Positions 48,401-61,095 of a DNA stretch of 64,000 nt are shown here, one piece after another (positions within the stretch are counted from its first letter, which is position 1; every line of letters starts with the position of its first letter). Source of the stretch: Sinonovacula constricta (Eukaryota; Mollusca; Bivalvia; Cardiida; Solecurtidae). Where the stretch lies: the NCBI GenBank assembly GCA_007844125.1, contig CM017565.1, forward strand, positions 12,638,618-12,702,617. Reading direction: 5' to 3'. The position numbers were made by a program, and so were the translations under genes. The notes below the pieces were generated by a model. It had not been told where the DNA came from. It worked only from the letters and a program-made list of their open reading frames with translations, and made no database searches.

Positions 48401-51400
48401 GCCACAACATCCAGGGCAACATTCAGCTCGACATTTAACGTGTTTAAGTTTTGATGCCGTGATGCCACAACATTCAGGGCGACATTCAGCTCGACATTTA
48501 ACGTGTTCAAGTTTTGATGCCGTGATGCCACAACATTCAGGGCGACATTCAGCTCGACATTTAACGTGTTTAAGTTTTGATGCCGTGATGCCACAACATT
48601 CAGGGCGACATTCAGCTCGACATTTAACGTGTTCAAGTTTTGATGCGTGATGCCACAACATTCAGGGCGACATTCAGCTCGACATTTAACGTGTTTAAGT
48701 TTTGATGCCGTGATGCCACAACATTCAGGGCGACATTCAGCTCGACATTTAACGTGTTTAAGTTTTGATGCCGTGATGCCACAACATTCAGGGCGACATT
48801 CAGCTCGACATTTAACGTGTTTAAGTTTTGATGCCGTGATGCCACAACATTCAGGGCGACATTCAGCTTGACATTTAACGTGTTCAAGTTTTGATGCCGT
48901 GATGCCACAACATTCAGGGCGACATTCAGCTTGACATTTAACGTGTTCAAGTTTTGATGCCGTGATGCCACAACATTCAGGGCGACATTCAGCTTGACAT
49001 TTAACGTGTTTAAGTTTTGAAGCCGTGATGCCACAACATCCAGGGCGACATTCAGCTCGACATTTAACGTGTTTAAGTATTGATGCCGTGATGCCACAAC
49101 ATCCAGGGCGACATTCAGCTCGACATTTAACGTGTTCAAGTTTTGATGCCGTGATGCCACAACATCCAGGGCGACATTCAGCTCGACATTAAACGTGTTC
49201 AAGTTTTGATGCCGTGATGCCACAACATCCAGGGCGACATTCAGCTCGACATTTAACGTGTTTAAGTTTTGATGCCGTGATGCCACAACATTCAGGGCGA
49301 CATTCAGCTCGACATTTAACGTGTTTAGGTTTTGATGCCGTGATGCCACAACATCCAGGGCGACATTCAGCTCGACATTTAACGTGTTTAAGTTTTGATG
49401 CCGTGATGCCACAACATTCAGGGCGACATTCAGCTCGACATTTAACGTGTTTAGGTTTTGATGCCGTGATGCCACAACATCCAGGGCGACATTCAGCTCG
49501 ACATTTAACGTGTTCAAGTTTTGATGCCGTGATGCCACAACATCCAGGGCGACATTCAGCTCGACATTTAACGTGTTCAAGTTTTGATGCCGTGATGCCA
49601 CAACATTCAGGGCGACATTCAGCTCGACATTTATCGTGTTTAAGTTTTGATGCCGTGATGCCACAACATCCAGGGCGACATTCAGCTCGACATTTAACGT
49701 GTTTAAATTTTGATGCCGTGATGCCACAACATTCAGGGCGACATTCAGCGCGACATTTAACGTGTTTAAGTTTTGATGCCGTGATGCCACAACATCCAGG
49801 GCGACATTCAGCTCGACATTTAACGTGTTTAAGTTTTGATGCCGTGATGCCACAACATTCAGGGCGACATTCAGCTCGACATTTAACGTGTCCAAGTTTT
49901 GATGCCGTGATGCCACAACATTCAGGGCGACATTCAGCTCGACATTTAACGTGTTCAAGTTTTGATGCCGTGATGCCACAACATTCATGTCGACATTCAG
50001 GTCGACATTTAACGTGTTTAAGTTTTGATGCCGTGATGCCACAACATTCAGGGCGACATTCAGCTCGACATTAAACGTGTTCAAGTTTTGATGCCGTGAT
50101 GCCACAACATCCAGGGCGACATTCAGCTCGACATTTAACGTGTTTAAGTTTTGATGCCGTGATGCCACAACATCCAGGGCGACATTCAGCTAGACATTTA
50201 ACGTGTTTAAGTTTTGATGCCGTGATGCAACAACATTCAGGGCGACATTCAGCTCGACATTTAACGTGTTTAGGTTTTGATGCCGTGATGCCACAACATC
50301 CAGGGCGACATTCAGCTCGACATTTAACGTGTTCAAGTTTTGATGCCGTGATGCCACAACATTCAGGGCGACATTCAGCTTGACATTTAATGTCTTCAAA
50401 TTTTGATGCCGTGATGCCACAACATCCAGGGCGACATTCAGCTCGACATTTAACGTGTTCAAGTTTTGATGCCGTGATGCCACAACATCCAGGGCAACAT
50501 TCAGCTCGACATTTAACGTGTTTAAGTTTTGATGCCGTGATGCCACAACATTCAGGGCGACATTCAGCTCGACATTTAACGTGTTCAAGTTTTGATGCCG
50601 TGATGCCACAACATTCAGGGCGACATTCAGCTCGACATTTAACGTGTTTAAGTTTTGATGCCGTGATGCCACAACATTCAGGGCGACATTCAGCTCGACA
50701 TTTAACGTGTTCAAGTTTTGATGCCGTGATGCCACAACATTCAGGGCGACATTCAGCTCGACATTTAACGTGTTTAAGTTTTGATGCCGTGATGCCACAA
50801 CATTCAGGGCGACATTCAGCTCGACATTTAACGTGTTTAAGTTTTGATGCCGTGATGCCACAACATTCAGGGCGACATTCAGCTCGACATTTAACGTGTT
50901 TAAGTTTTGATGCCGTGATGCCACAACATTCAGGGCGACATTCAGCTTGACATTTAACGTGTTTAAGTTTTGATGCCGTGATGCCACAACATCCAGGGCG
51001 ACATTCAGCTCGACATTTAACGTGTTTAAGTATTGATGCCGTGATGCCACAACATCCAGGGCGACATTCAGCTCGACATTTAACGTGTTCAAGTTTTGAT
51101 GCCGTGATGCCACAACATCCAGGGCGACATTCAGCTCGACATTAAACGTGTTCAAGTTTTGATGCCGTGATGCCACAACATTCAGGGCGACATTCAGCTT
51201 GACATTTAACGTGTTCAAGTTTTGATGCCGTGATGCCACAACATTCAGGGCGACATTCAGCTTGACATTTAACGTGTTTAAGTTTTGATGCCGTGATGCC
51301 ACAACATCCAGGGCGACATTCAGCTCGACATTTAACGTGTTTAAGTATTGATGCCGTGATGCCACAACATCCAGGGCGACATTCAGCTCGACATTTAACG

Positions 51401-54400
51401 TGTTCAAGTTTTAATGCCGTGATGCCACAACATCCAGGGCGACATTCAGCTCGACATTAAACGTGTTCAAGTTTTGATGCCGTGATGCCACAACATCCAG
51501 GGCGACATTCAGCTCGACATTTAACGTGTTTAAGTTTTGATGCCGTGATGCCACAACATCCAGGGCGACATTCAGCTCGACATTTAACGTGTTTAAGTTT
51601 TGATGCCGTGATGCAACAACATTCAGGGCGACATTCAGCTCGACATTTAACGTGTTTAAGTTTTGATGCCGTGATGCCACAACATTCAGGGCGACATTCA
51701 GCTCGACATTTAACGTGTTTAGGTTTTGATGCCGTGATGCCACAACATCCAGGGCGACATTCAGCTCGACATTTAACGTGTTCAAGTTTTGATGCCGTGA
51801 TGCCACAACATTCAGGGCGACATTCAGCTTGACATTTAATGTCTTCAAATTTTGATGCCGTGATGCCACAACATCCAGGGCGACATTCAGCTCGACATTT
51901 AACGTGTTTAAGTTTTGATGCCGTGATGCCACAACATCCAGGGCGACATTCAGCTCGACATTTAACGTGTTTAAGTTTTGATGCCGTGATGCCACAACAT
52001 TCAGGGCGACATTCAGCTCGACATTTAACGTGTTCAAGTTTTGATGCCGTGATGCCACAACATTCAGGGCGACATTCAGCTCGACATTTAACGTGTTTAA
52101 GTTTTGATGCCGTGATGCCACAACATCCAGGGCGACATTCAGCTCGACATTTAACGTGTTTAAGTATTGATGCCGTGATGCCACAACATCCAGGGCGACA
52201 TTCAGCTTGACATTTAATGTCTTCAAATTTTGATGCCGTGATGCCACAACATCCAGGGCGACATTCAGCTCGACATTTAACGTGTTTAAGTTTTGATGCC
52301 GTGATGCCACAACATCCAGGGCGACATTCAGCTCGACATTTAACGTGTTTAAGTTTTGATGCCGTGATGCCACAACATTCAGGGCGACATTCAGCTCGAC
52401 ATTTAACGTGTTCAAGTTTTGATGCCGTGATGCCACAACATTCAGGGCGACATTCAGCTCGACATTTAACGTGTTTAAGTTTTGATGCCGTGATGCCACA
52501 ACATCCAGGGCGACATTCAGCTCGACATTTAACGTGTTTAAGTATTGATGCCGTGATGCCACAACATCCAGGGCGACATTCAGCTTGACATTTAATGTCT
52601 TCAAATTTTGATGCCGTGATGCCACAACATCCAGGGCGACATTCAGCTCGACATTTAACGTGTTTAAGTTTTGATGCCGTGATGCCACAACATCCAGGGC
52701 GACATTCAGCTCGACATTTAACGTGTTTAAGTTTTGATGCCGTGATGCCACAACATTCAGGGCGACATTCAGCTCGACATTTAACGTGTTCAAGTTTTGA
52801 TGCCGTGATGCCACAACATCCAGGGCGACATTCAGCTCGACATTTAACGTGTTTAAGTATTGATGCCGTGATGCCACAACATCCAGGGCGACATTCAGCT
52901 TGACATTTAATGTCTTCAAATTTTGATGCCGTGATGCCACAACATCCAGGGCGACATTCAGCTCGACATTTAACGTGTTTAAGTTTTGATGCCGTGATGC
53001 CACAACATCCAGGGCGACATTCAGCTCGACATTTAACGTGTTTAAGTTTTGATGCCGTGATGCCACAACATTCAGGGCGACATTCAGCTCGACATTTAAC
53101 GTGTTCAAGTTTTGATGCCGTGATGCCACAACATTCAGGGCGACATTCAGCTCGACATTTAACGTGTTTAAGTTTTGATGCCCTGATGCCACAACATTCA
53201 GGGCGACATTCAGCTCGACATTTAACGTGTTCAAGTTTTGATGCCGTGATGCCACAACATTCAGGGCGACATTCAGCTCGACATTTAACGTGTTTAAGTT
53301 TTGATGCCGTGATGCCACAACATTCAGGGCGACATTCAGCTCGACATTTAACGTGTTTAAGTTTTGATGCCGTGATGCCACAACATTCAGGGCGACATTC
53401 AGCTCGACATTTAACGTGTTTAAGTTTTGATGCCGTGATGCCACAACATTCAGGGCGACATTCAGCTTGACATTTAACGTGTTTAAGTTTTGATGCCGTG
53501 ATGCCACAACATCCAGGGCGACATTCAGCTCGACATTTAACGTGTTTAAGTATTGATGCCGTGATGCCACAACATCCAGGGCGACATTCAGCTCGACATT
53601 TAACGTGTTCAAGTTTTGATGCCGTGATGCCACAACATCCAGGGCGACATTCAGCTCGACATTAAACGTGTTTAAGTTTTGATGCCGTGATGCCACAACA
53701 TTCAGGGCGACATTCAGCTCGACATTTAACGTGTTTAAGTTTTGATGCCGTGATGCCACAACATCCAGGGCGACATTCAGCTCGACATTTAACGTGTTTA
53801 AGTTTTGATGCCGTGATGCCACAACATTCAGCTCGACATTTAACGTGTTTAAGTTTTGATGCCGTGATGCCACAACATCCAGGGCGACATTCAGCTCGAC
53901 ATTTAACGTGTTTAAGTTTTGATGCCGTGATGCCACAACATCCAGGGCGACATTCAGCTCTACATTTAACGTGTTTAAGTTTTGATGCCGTGATGCCACA
54001 ACATCCAGGGCGACATTCAGCTCGACATTTAACGTATTTAAGTTTTGATGCCGTGATGCCACAATATTCAGGGCGACATTCAGCTCGACATTAAACGTGT
54101 TTAAGTTTTGATGCCGTGATGCCACAACATCCAGGGCGACATTCAGCTCGACATTTAACGTGTTCAAGTTTTGATGCCGTGATGCCACAACATTCAGGGC
54201 GACATTCAGCTCGACATTTAACGTGTTTAAGTTTTAATGCCGTGATGCCACAACATTCAGGGCGACATTCAGCTCGACATTTAACGTGTTCAAGTTTTGA
54301 TGCCGTGATGCCACAACATTCAGGGCGACATTCAGCTCGACATTAAACGTGTTTAAGTTTTGATGCCGTGATGCCAGAACATCCAGGGAGACATTCAGCT

Positions 54401-57400
54401 CGACATTTAACGTATTCAAGTTTTGATGCCGTGATGCCACAACATCCAGGGCGACATTCAGCTCGACATTTAACGTGTTTAAGTTTTGATGCCGTGATGC
54501 CACAACATCCAGGGCGACATTCAGCTAGACATTTAACGTGTTTAAGTTTTGATGCCGTGATGCCACAACATCCAGGGCGACATTCAGCTCGACATTTAAC
54601 GTGTTCAAGTTTTGATGCCGTGATGCCACAACATTCAGGGCGACATTCAGCTCGACATTTAACGTGTTCAAGTTTTGATGCCGTGATGCCACAACATTCA
54701 GGGCGACATTCAACTCGACATTTAACGTGTTTAAGTTTTGCTGCCGTGATGCCACAACATCCAGGGCGACATTCAGCTCGACATTTAACGTGTTTAAGTT
54801 TTGATGCCGTGATGCCACAACATTCAGGGCGACATTCAGCTCGACATTTAACGTGTTCAAGTGTTGATGCCGTGATGCCACAACATTCAGGGCGACATTC
54901 AACTCGACATTTAACGTGTTTAAGTTTTGATGCCGTGATGCCACAACATCCAGGGCGACAGTCAGCTCGACATTTAACGTGTTCAAGTTTTGATGCCGTG
55001 ATGCCACAACATTCAGGGCGACATTCAGCTCGACATTTAACGTGTTCAAGTTTTGATGCCATGATGCCACAACATCCAGGACGACATTCAACTCGACATT
55101 TAAAGTGTTTAAGTTTTGATGCCGTGATGCCACAACATCCAGGGCGACATTCAGCTCGACATTTAACGTGTTTAAATTTTGATGCCGTGATGCCACAACA
55201 TTCAGGGCGACATTCAGCGCGACATTTAACGTGTTTAAGTTTTGATGCCGTGATGCCACAACATCCAGGGCGACATTCAGCTCGACATTTAACGTGTTTA
55301 AGTTTTGATGCCGTGATGCCACAACATTCAGGGCGACATTCAGCTCGACATTTAACGTGTCCAAGTTTTGATGCCGTGATGCCACAACATTCAGGGCGAC
55401 ATTCAGCTCGACATTTAACGTGTTCAAGTTTTGATGCCGTGATGCCACAACATTCATGTCGACATTCAGGTCGACATTTAACGTGTTTAAGTTTTGATGC
55501 CGTGATGCCACAACATTCAGGGCGACATTCAGCTCGACATTAAACGTGTTCAAGTTTTGATGCCGTGATGCCACAACATCCAGGGCGACATTCAGCTCGA
55601 CATTTAACGTGTTTAAGTTTTGATGCCGTGATGCCACAACATCCAGGGCGACATTCAGCTAGACATTTAACGTGTTTAAGTTTTGATGCCGTGATGCAAC
55701 AACATTCAGGGCGACATTCAGCTCGACATTTAACGTGTTTAGGTTTTGATGCCGTGATGCCACAACATCCAGGGCGACATTCAGCTCGACATTTAACGTG
55801 TTCAAGTTTTGATGCCGTGATGCCACAACATTCAGGGCGACATTCAGCTTGACATTTAATGTCTTCAAATTTTGATGCCGTGATGCCACAACATCCAGGG
55901 CGACATTCAGCTCGACATTTAACGTGTTCAAGTTTTGATGCCGTGATGCCACAACATCCAGGGCAACATTCAGCTCGACATTTAACGTGTTTAAGTTTTG
56001 ATGCCGTGATGCCACAACATTCAGGGCGACATTCAGCTCGACATTTAACGTGTTCAAGTTTTGATGCCGTGATGCCACAACATTCAGGGCGACATTCAGC
56101 TCGACATTTAACGTGTTTAAGTTTTGATGCCGTGATGCCACAACATTCAGGGCGACATTCAGCTCGACATTTAACGTGTTCAAGTTTTGATGCCGTGATG
56201 CCACAACATTCAGGGCGACATTCAGCTCGACATTTAACGTGTTTAAGTTTTGATGCCGTGATGCCACAACATTCAGGGCGACATTCAGCTCGACATTTAA
56301 CGTGTTTAAGTTTTGATGCCGTGATGCCACAACATTCAGGGCGACATTCAGCTCGACATTTAACGTGTTTAAGTTTTGATGCCGTGATGCCACAACATTC
56401 AGGGCGACATTCAGCTTGACATTTAACGTGTTTAAGTTTTGATGCCGTGATGCCACAACATCCAGGGCGACATTCAGCTCGACATTTAACGTGTTTAAGT
56501 ATTGATGCCGTGATGCCACAACATCCAGGGCGACATTCAGCTCGACATTTAACGTGTTCAAGTTTTGATGCCGTGATGCCACAACATCCAGGGCGACATT
56601 CAGCTCGACATTAAACGTGTTCAAGTTTTGATGCCGTGATGCCACAACATTCAGGGCGACATTCAGCTTGACATTTAACGTGTTCAAGTTTTGATGCCGT
56701 GATGCCACAACATTCAGGGCGACATTCAGCTTGACATTTAACGTGTTTAAGTTTTGATGCCGTGATGCCACAACATCCAGGGCGACATTCAGCTCGACAT
56801 TTAACGTGTTTAAGTATTGATGCCGTGATGCCACAACATCCAGGGCGACATTCAGCTCGACATTTAACGTGTTCAAGTTTTAATGCCGTGATGCCACAAC
56901 ATCCAGGGCGACATTCAGCTCGACATTAAACGTGTTCAAGTTTTGATGCCGTGATGCCACAACATCCAGGGCGACATTCAGCTCGACATTTAACGTGTTT
57001 AAGTTTTGATGCCGTGATGCCACAACATCCAGGGCGACATTCAGCTCGACATTTAACGTGTTTAAGTTTTGATGCCGTGATGCAACAACATTCAGGGCGA
57101 CATTCAGCTCGACATTTAACGTGTTTAAGTTTTGATGCCGTGATGCCACAACATTCAGGGCGACATTCAGCTCGACATTTAACGTGTTTAGGTTTGATGC
57201 CGTGATGCCACAACATCCAGGGCGACATTCAGCTCGACATTTAACGTGTTCAAGTTTTGATGCCGTGATGCCACAACATTCAGGGCGACATTCAGCTTGA
57301 CATTTAATGTCTTCAAATTTTGATGCCGTGATGCCACAACATCCAGGGCGACATTCAGCTCGACATTTAACGTGTTTAAGTTTTGATGCCGTGATGCCAC

Positions 57401-60400
57401 AACATCCAGGGCGACATTCAGCTCGACATTTAACGTGTTTAAGTTTTGATGCCGTGATGCCACAACATTCAGGGCGACATTCAGCTCGACATTTAACGTG
57501 TTCAAGTTTTGATGCCGTGATGCCACAACATTCAGGGCGACATTCAGCTCGACATTTAACGTGTTTAAGTTTTGATGCCGTGATGCCACAACATCCAGGG
57601 CGACATTCAGCTCGACATTTAACGTGTTTAAGTATTGATGCCGTGATGCCACAACATCCAGGGCGACATTCAGCTTGACATTTAATGTCTTCAAATTTTG
57701 ATGCCGTGATGCCACAACATCCAGGGCGACATTCAGCTCGACATTTAACGTGTTTAAGTTTTGATGCCGTGATGCCACAACATCCAGGGCGACATTCAGC
57801 TCGACATTTAACGTGTTTAAGTTTTGATGCCGTGATGCCACAACATTCAGGGCGACATTCAGCTCGACATTTAACGTGTTCAAGTTTTGATGCCGTGATG
57901 CCACAACATTCAGGGCGACATTCAGCTCGACATTTAACGTGTTTAAGTTTTGATGCCGTGATGCCACAACATCCAGGGCGACATTCAGCTCGACATTTAA
58001 CGTGTTTAAGTATTGATGCCGTGATGCCACAACATCCAGGGCGACATTCAGCTTGACATTTAATGTCTTCAAATTTTGATGCCGTGATGCCACAACATCC
58101 AGGGCGACATTCAGCTCGACATTTAACGTGTTTAAGTTTTGATGCCGTGATGCCACAACATCCAGGGCGACATTCAGCTCGACATTTAACGTGTTTAAGT
58201 TTTGATGCCGTGATGCCACAACATTCAGGGCGACATTCAGCTCGACATTTAACGTGTTCAAGTTTTGATGCCGTGATGCCACAACATCCAGGGCGACATT
58301 CAGCTCGACATTTAACGTGTTTAAGTATTGATGCCGTGATGCCACAACATCCAGGGCGACATTCAGCTTGACATTTAATGTCTTCAAATTTTGATGCCGT
58401 GATGCCACAACATCCAGGGCGACATTCAGCTCGACATTTAACGTGTTTAAGTTTTGATGCCGTGATGCCACAACATCCAGGGCGACATTCAGCTCGACAT
58501 TTAACGTGTTTAAGTTTTGATGCCGTGATGCCACAACATTCAGGGCGACATTCAGCTCGACATTTAACGTGTTCAAGTTTTGATGCCGTGATGCCACAAC
58601 ATTCAGGGCGACATTCAGCTCGACATTTAACGTGTTTAAGTTTTGATGCCCTGATGCCACAACATTCAGGGCGACATTCAGCTCGACATTTAACGTGTTC
58701 AAGTTTTGATGCCGTGATGCCACAACATTCAGGGCGACATTCAGCTCGACATTTAACGTGTTTAAGTTTTGATGCCGTGATGCCACAACATTCAGGGCGA
58801 CATTCAGCTCGACATTTAACGTGTTTAAGTTTTGATGCCGTGATGCCACAACATTCAGGGCGACATTCAGCTCGACATTTAACGTGTTTAAGTTTTGATG
58901 CCGTGATGCCACAACATTCAGGGCGACATTCAGCTTGACATTTAACGTGTTTAAGTTTTGATGCCGTGATGCCACAACATCCAGGGCGACATTCAGCTCG
59001 ACATTTAACGTGTTTAAGTATTGATGCCGTGATGCCACAACATCCAGGGCGACATTCAGCTCGACATTTAACGTGTTCAAGTTTTGATGCCGTGATGCCA
59101 CAACATCCAGGGCGACATTCAGCTCGACATTAAACGTGTTTAAGTTTTGATGCCGTGATGCCACAACATTCAGGGCGACATTCAGCTCGACATTTAACGT
59201 GTTTAAGTTTTGATGCCGTGATGCCACAACATCCAGGGCGACATTCAGCTCGACATTTAACGTGTTTAAGTTTTGATGCCGTGATGCCACAACATTCAGC
59301 TCGACATTTAACGTGTTTAAGTTTTGATGCCGTGATGCCACAACATCCAGGGCGACATTCAGCTCGACATTTAACGTGTTTAAGTTTTGATGCCGTGATG
59401 CCACAACATCCAGGGCGACATTCAGCTCTACATTTAACGTGTTTAAGTTTTGATGCCGTGATGCCACAACATCCAGGGCGACATTCAGCTCGACATTTAA
59501 CGTATTTAAGTTTTGATGCCGTGATGCCACAATATTCAGGGCGACATTCAGCTCGACATTAAACGTGTTTAAGTTTTGATGCCGTGATGCCACAACATCC
59601 AGGGCGACATTCAGCTCGACATTTAACGTGTTCAAGTTTTGATGCCGTGATGCCACAACATTCAGGGCGACATTCAGCTCGACATTTAACGTGTTTAAGT
59701 TTTAATGCCGTGATGCCACAACATTCAGGGCGACATTCAGCTCGACATTTAACGTGTTCAAGTTTTGATGCCGTGATGCCACAACATTCAGGGCGACATT
59801 CAGCTCGACATTAAACGTGTTTAAGTTTTGATGCCGTGATGCCAGAACATCCAGGGAGACATTCAGCTCGACATTTAACGTATTCAAGTTTTGATGCCGT
59901 GATGCCACAACATCCAGGGCGACATTCAGCTCGACATTTAACGTGTTTAAGTTTTGATGCCGTGATGCCACAACATCCAGGGCGACATTCAGCTAGACAT
60001 TTAACGTGTTTAAGTTTTGATGCCGTGATGCCACAACATCCAGGGCGACATTCAGCTCGACATTTAACGTGTTCAAGTTTTGATGCCGTGATGCCACAAC
60101 ATTCAGGGCGACATTCAGCTCGACATTTAACGTGTTCAAGTTTTGATGCCGTGATGCCACAACATTCAGGGCGACATTCAACTCGACATTTAACGTGTTT
60201 AAGTTTTGCTGCCGTGATGCCACAACATCCAGGGCGACATTCAGCTCGACATTTAACGTGTTTAAGTTTTGATGCCGTGATGCCACAACATTCAGGGCGA
60301 CATTCAGCTCGACATTTAACGTGTTCAAGTGTTGATGCCGTGATGCCACAACATTCAGGGCGACATTCAACTCGACATTTAACGTGTTTAAGTTTTGATG

Positions 60401-60755
60401 CCGTGATGCCACAACATCCAGGGCGACAGTCAGCTCGACATTTAACGTGTTCAAGTTTTGATGCCGTGATGCCACAACATTCAGGGCGACATTCAGCTCG
60501 ACATTTAACGTGTTCAAGTTTTGATGCCATGATGCCACAACATCCAGGACGACATTCAACTCGACATTTAAAGTGTTCAAGTTTTGATGCCGTGATGCCA
60601 CAACATCCAGGGCGACATTCAGCTCGACATTTAACGTGTTTAAGTTTTGATGCCGTGATGCCACAACATTCAGGGCGACATTCAGCTCGACATTTAACGT
60701 GTTTAAGTTTTGATGCCGTGATGCCACAACATCCAGGGCGACATTCAACTCGAAA
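45453..60755. repeat. 63-bp minisatellite, about 243 copies
   Basis: The unit is aagttttgatgccgtgatgc, cacaacattcagggcgacat, tcagctcgacatttaacgtg plus a variable ttt/ttc. The second half is three related 12-mers (acaacattcagg, gcgacattcagc, tcgacatttaac). With a period divisible by 3, both strands have long open frames (21-residue period); one-base deletions (48646, 57193) and premature stops show no coding constraint. Nested duplications are present: a 5469-bp tandem duplication (about 49645-55113 and 55114-60580), an 819-bp shift (46737 and 47556), and 378/378/315-bp shifts (51839, 52217, 52595, 52910). Confidence 0.96.
49645..60580. repeat. 5.47-kb tandem segmental duplication inside the 63-bp array
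   Basis: Marker variants recur 5468-5469 bp apart: the cgcg variant at 49749 and 55218, the cttcaaattttgatg units at 50390 and 55859, the shortened unit at about 53820 and 59289, and the agaacatccaggga unit at 54375 and 59843. The shift equals 87 units minus the 12-bp deletion carried by the shortened unit. One extra base is lost in the right copy at about 57193. Stretches of over 500 bp translate identically in both copies, so the event is recent, or it is an assembly duplication. Confidence 0.85.
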
Positions 60756-60805
60756 TTCAAAGTGAATAAGTTTGAATGTCAAGCTGACTGGTCACGACAA
60801 ACGGT

Positions 60806-60839
60806 CTTTGAATTTCGTGGCAATGTCGAACGACGAACG
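60806..60839 (-). repeat. right arm of inverted repeat bracketing 63-bp array
   Basis: This is the reverse complement partner of 45341-45374 (30 of 34 matches; plus strand reads ctttgaatttcgtggcaatg then tcgaacgacgaacg). It lies about 50 bp beyond the last 63-bp unit. No matching target-site duplication was seen next to the two arms. Confidence 0.75.
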
Positions 60840-60889
60840 CTGAAACGACAGTACCCTTTGTCAAATATATGGCGCTTGGTGCATACTAC

Positions 60890-61095
60890 TGTCTGAATGG
60901 GGGAGGAAGCAGTATGTTACTGATTGCTTGGAAACCAGTATTTATCTGATTGCAAAGAAAGCATAATATTTTGATTGTTATGAAATCAGCAGGTTTCTGA
61001 TTGTTAGGAAAGCAGTATATTTCTGATTGCTAGAAAGACAGCATCTTTCTAATTGCTAGGAAAGCAGGATAAATCTGATTGTTATGAAAGAAACA
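60890..61095. repeat. degenerate 26-bp repeats left of a LINE
   Basis: Diverged units of the type tgattgttaggaaagcagtatgtttc (tgattgcttggaaacc, tgattgctagaaagacagc and others). They belong to the same family as the array that resumes after the LINE at 63271, so the LINE sits inside this array. Confidence 0.8.

Noticed and set aside
45357..60782. Open frames up to 1057 codons over the 63-bp repeat
   Set aside because: Same artefact of a 63-bp period; both strands are open, with stops and frameshifts at scattered unit variants and no conserved start.
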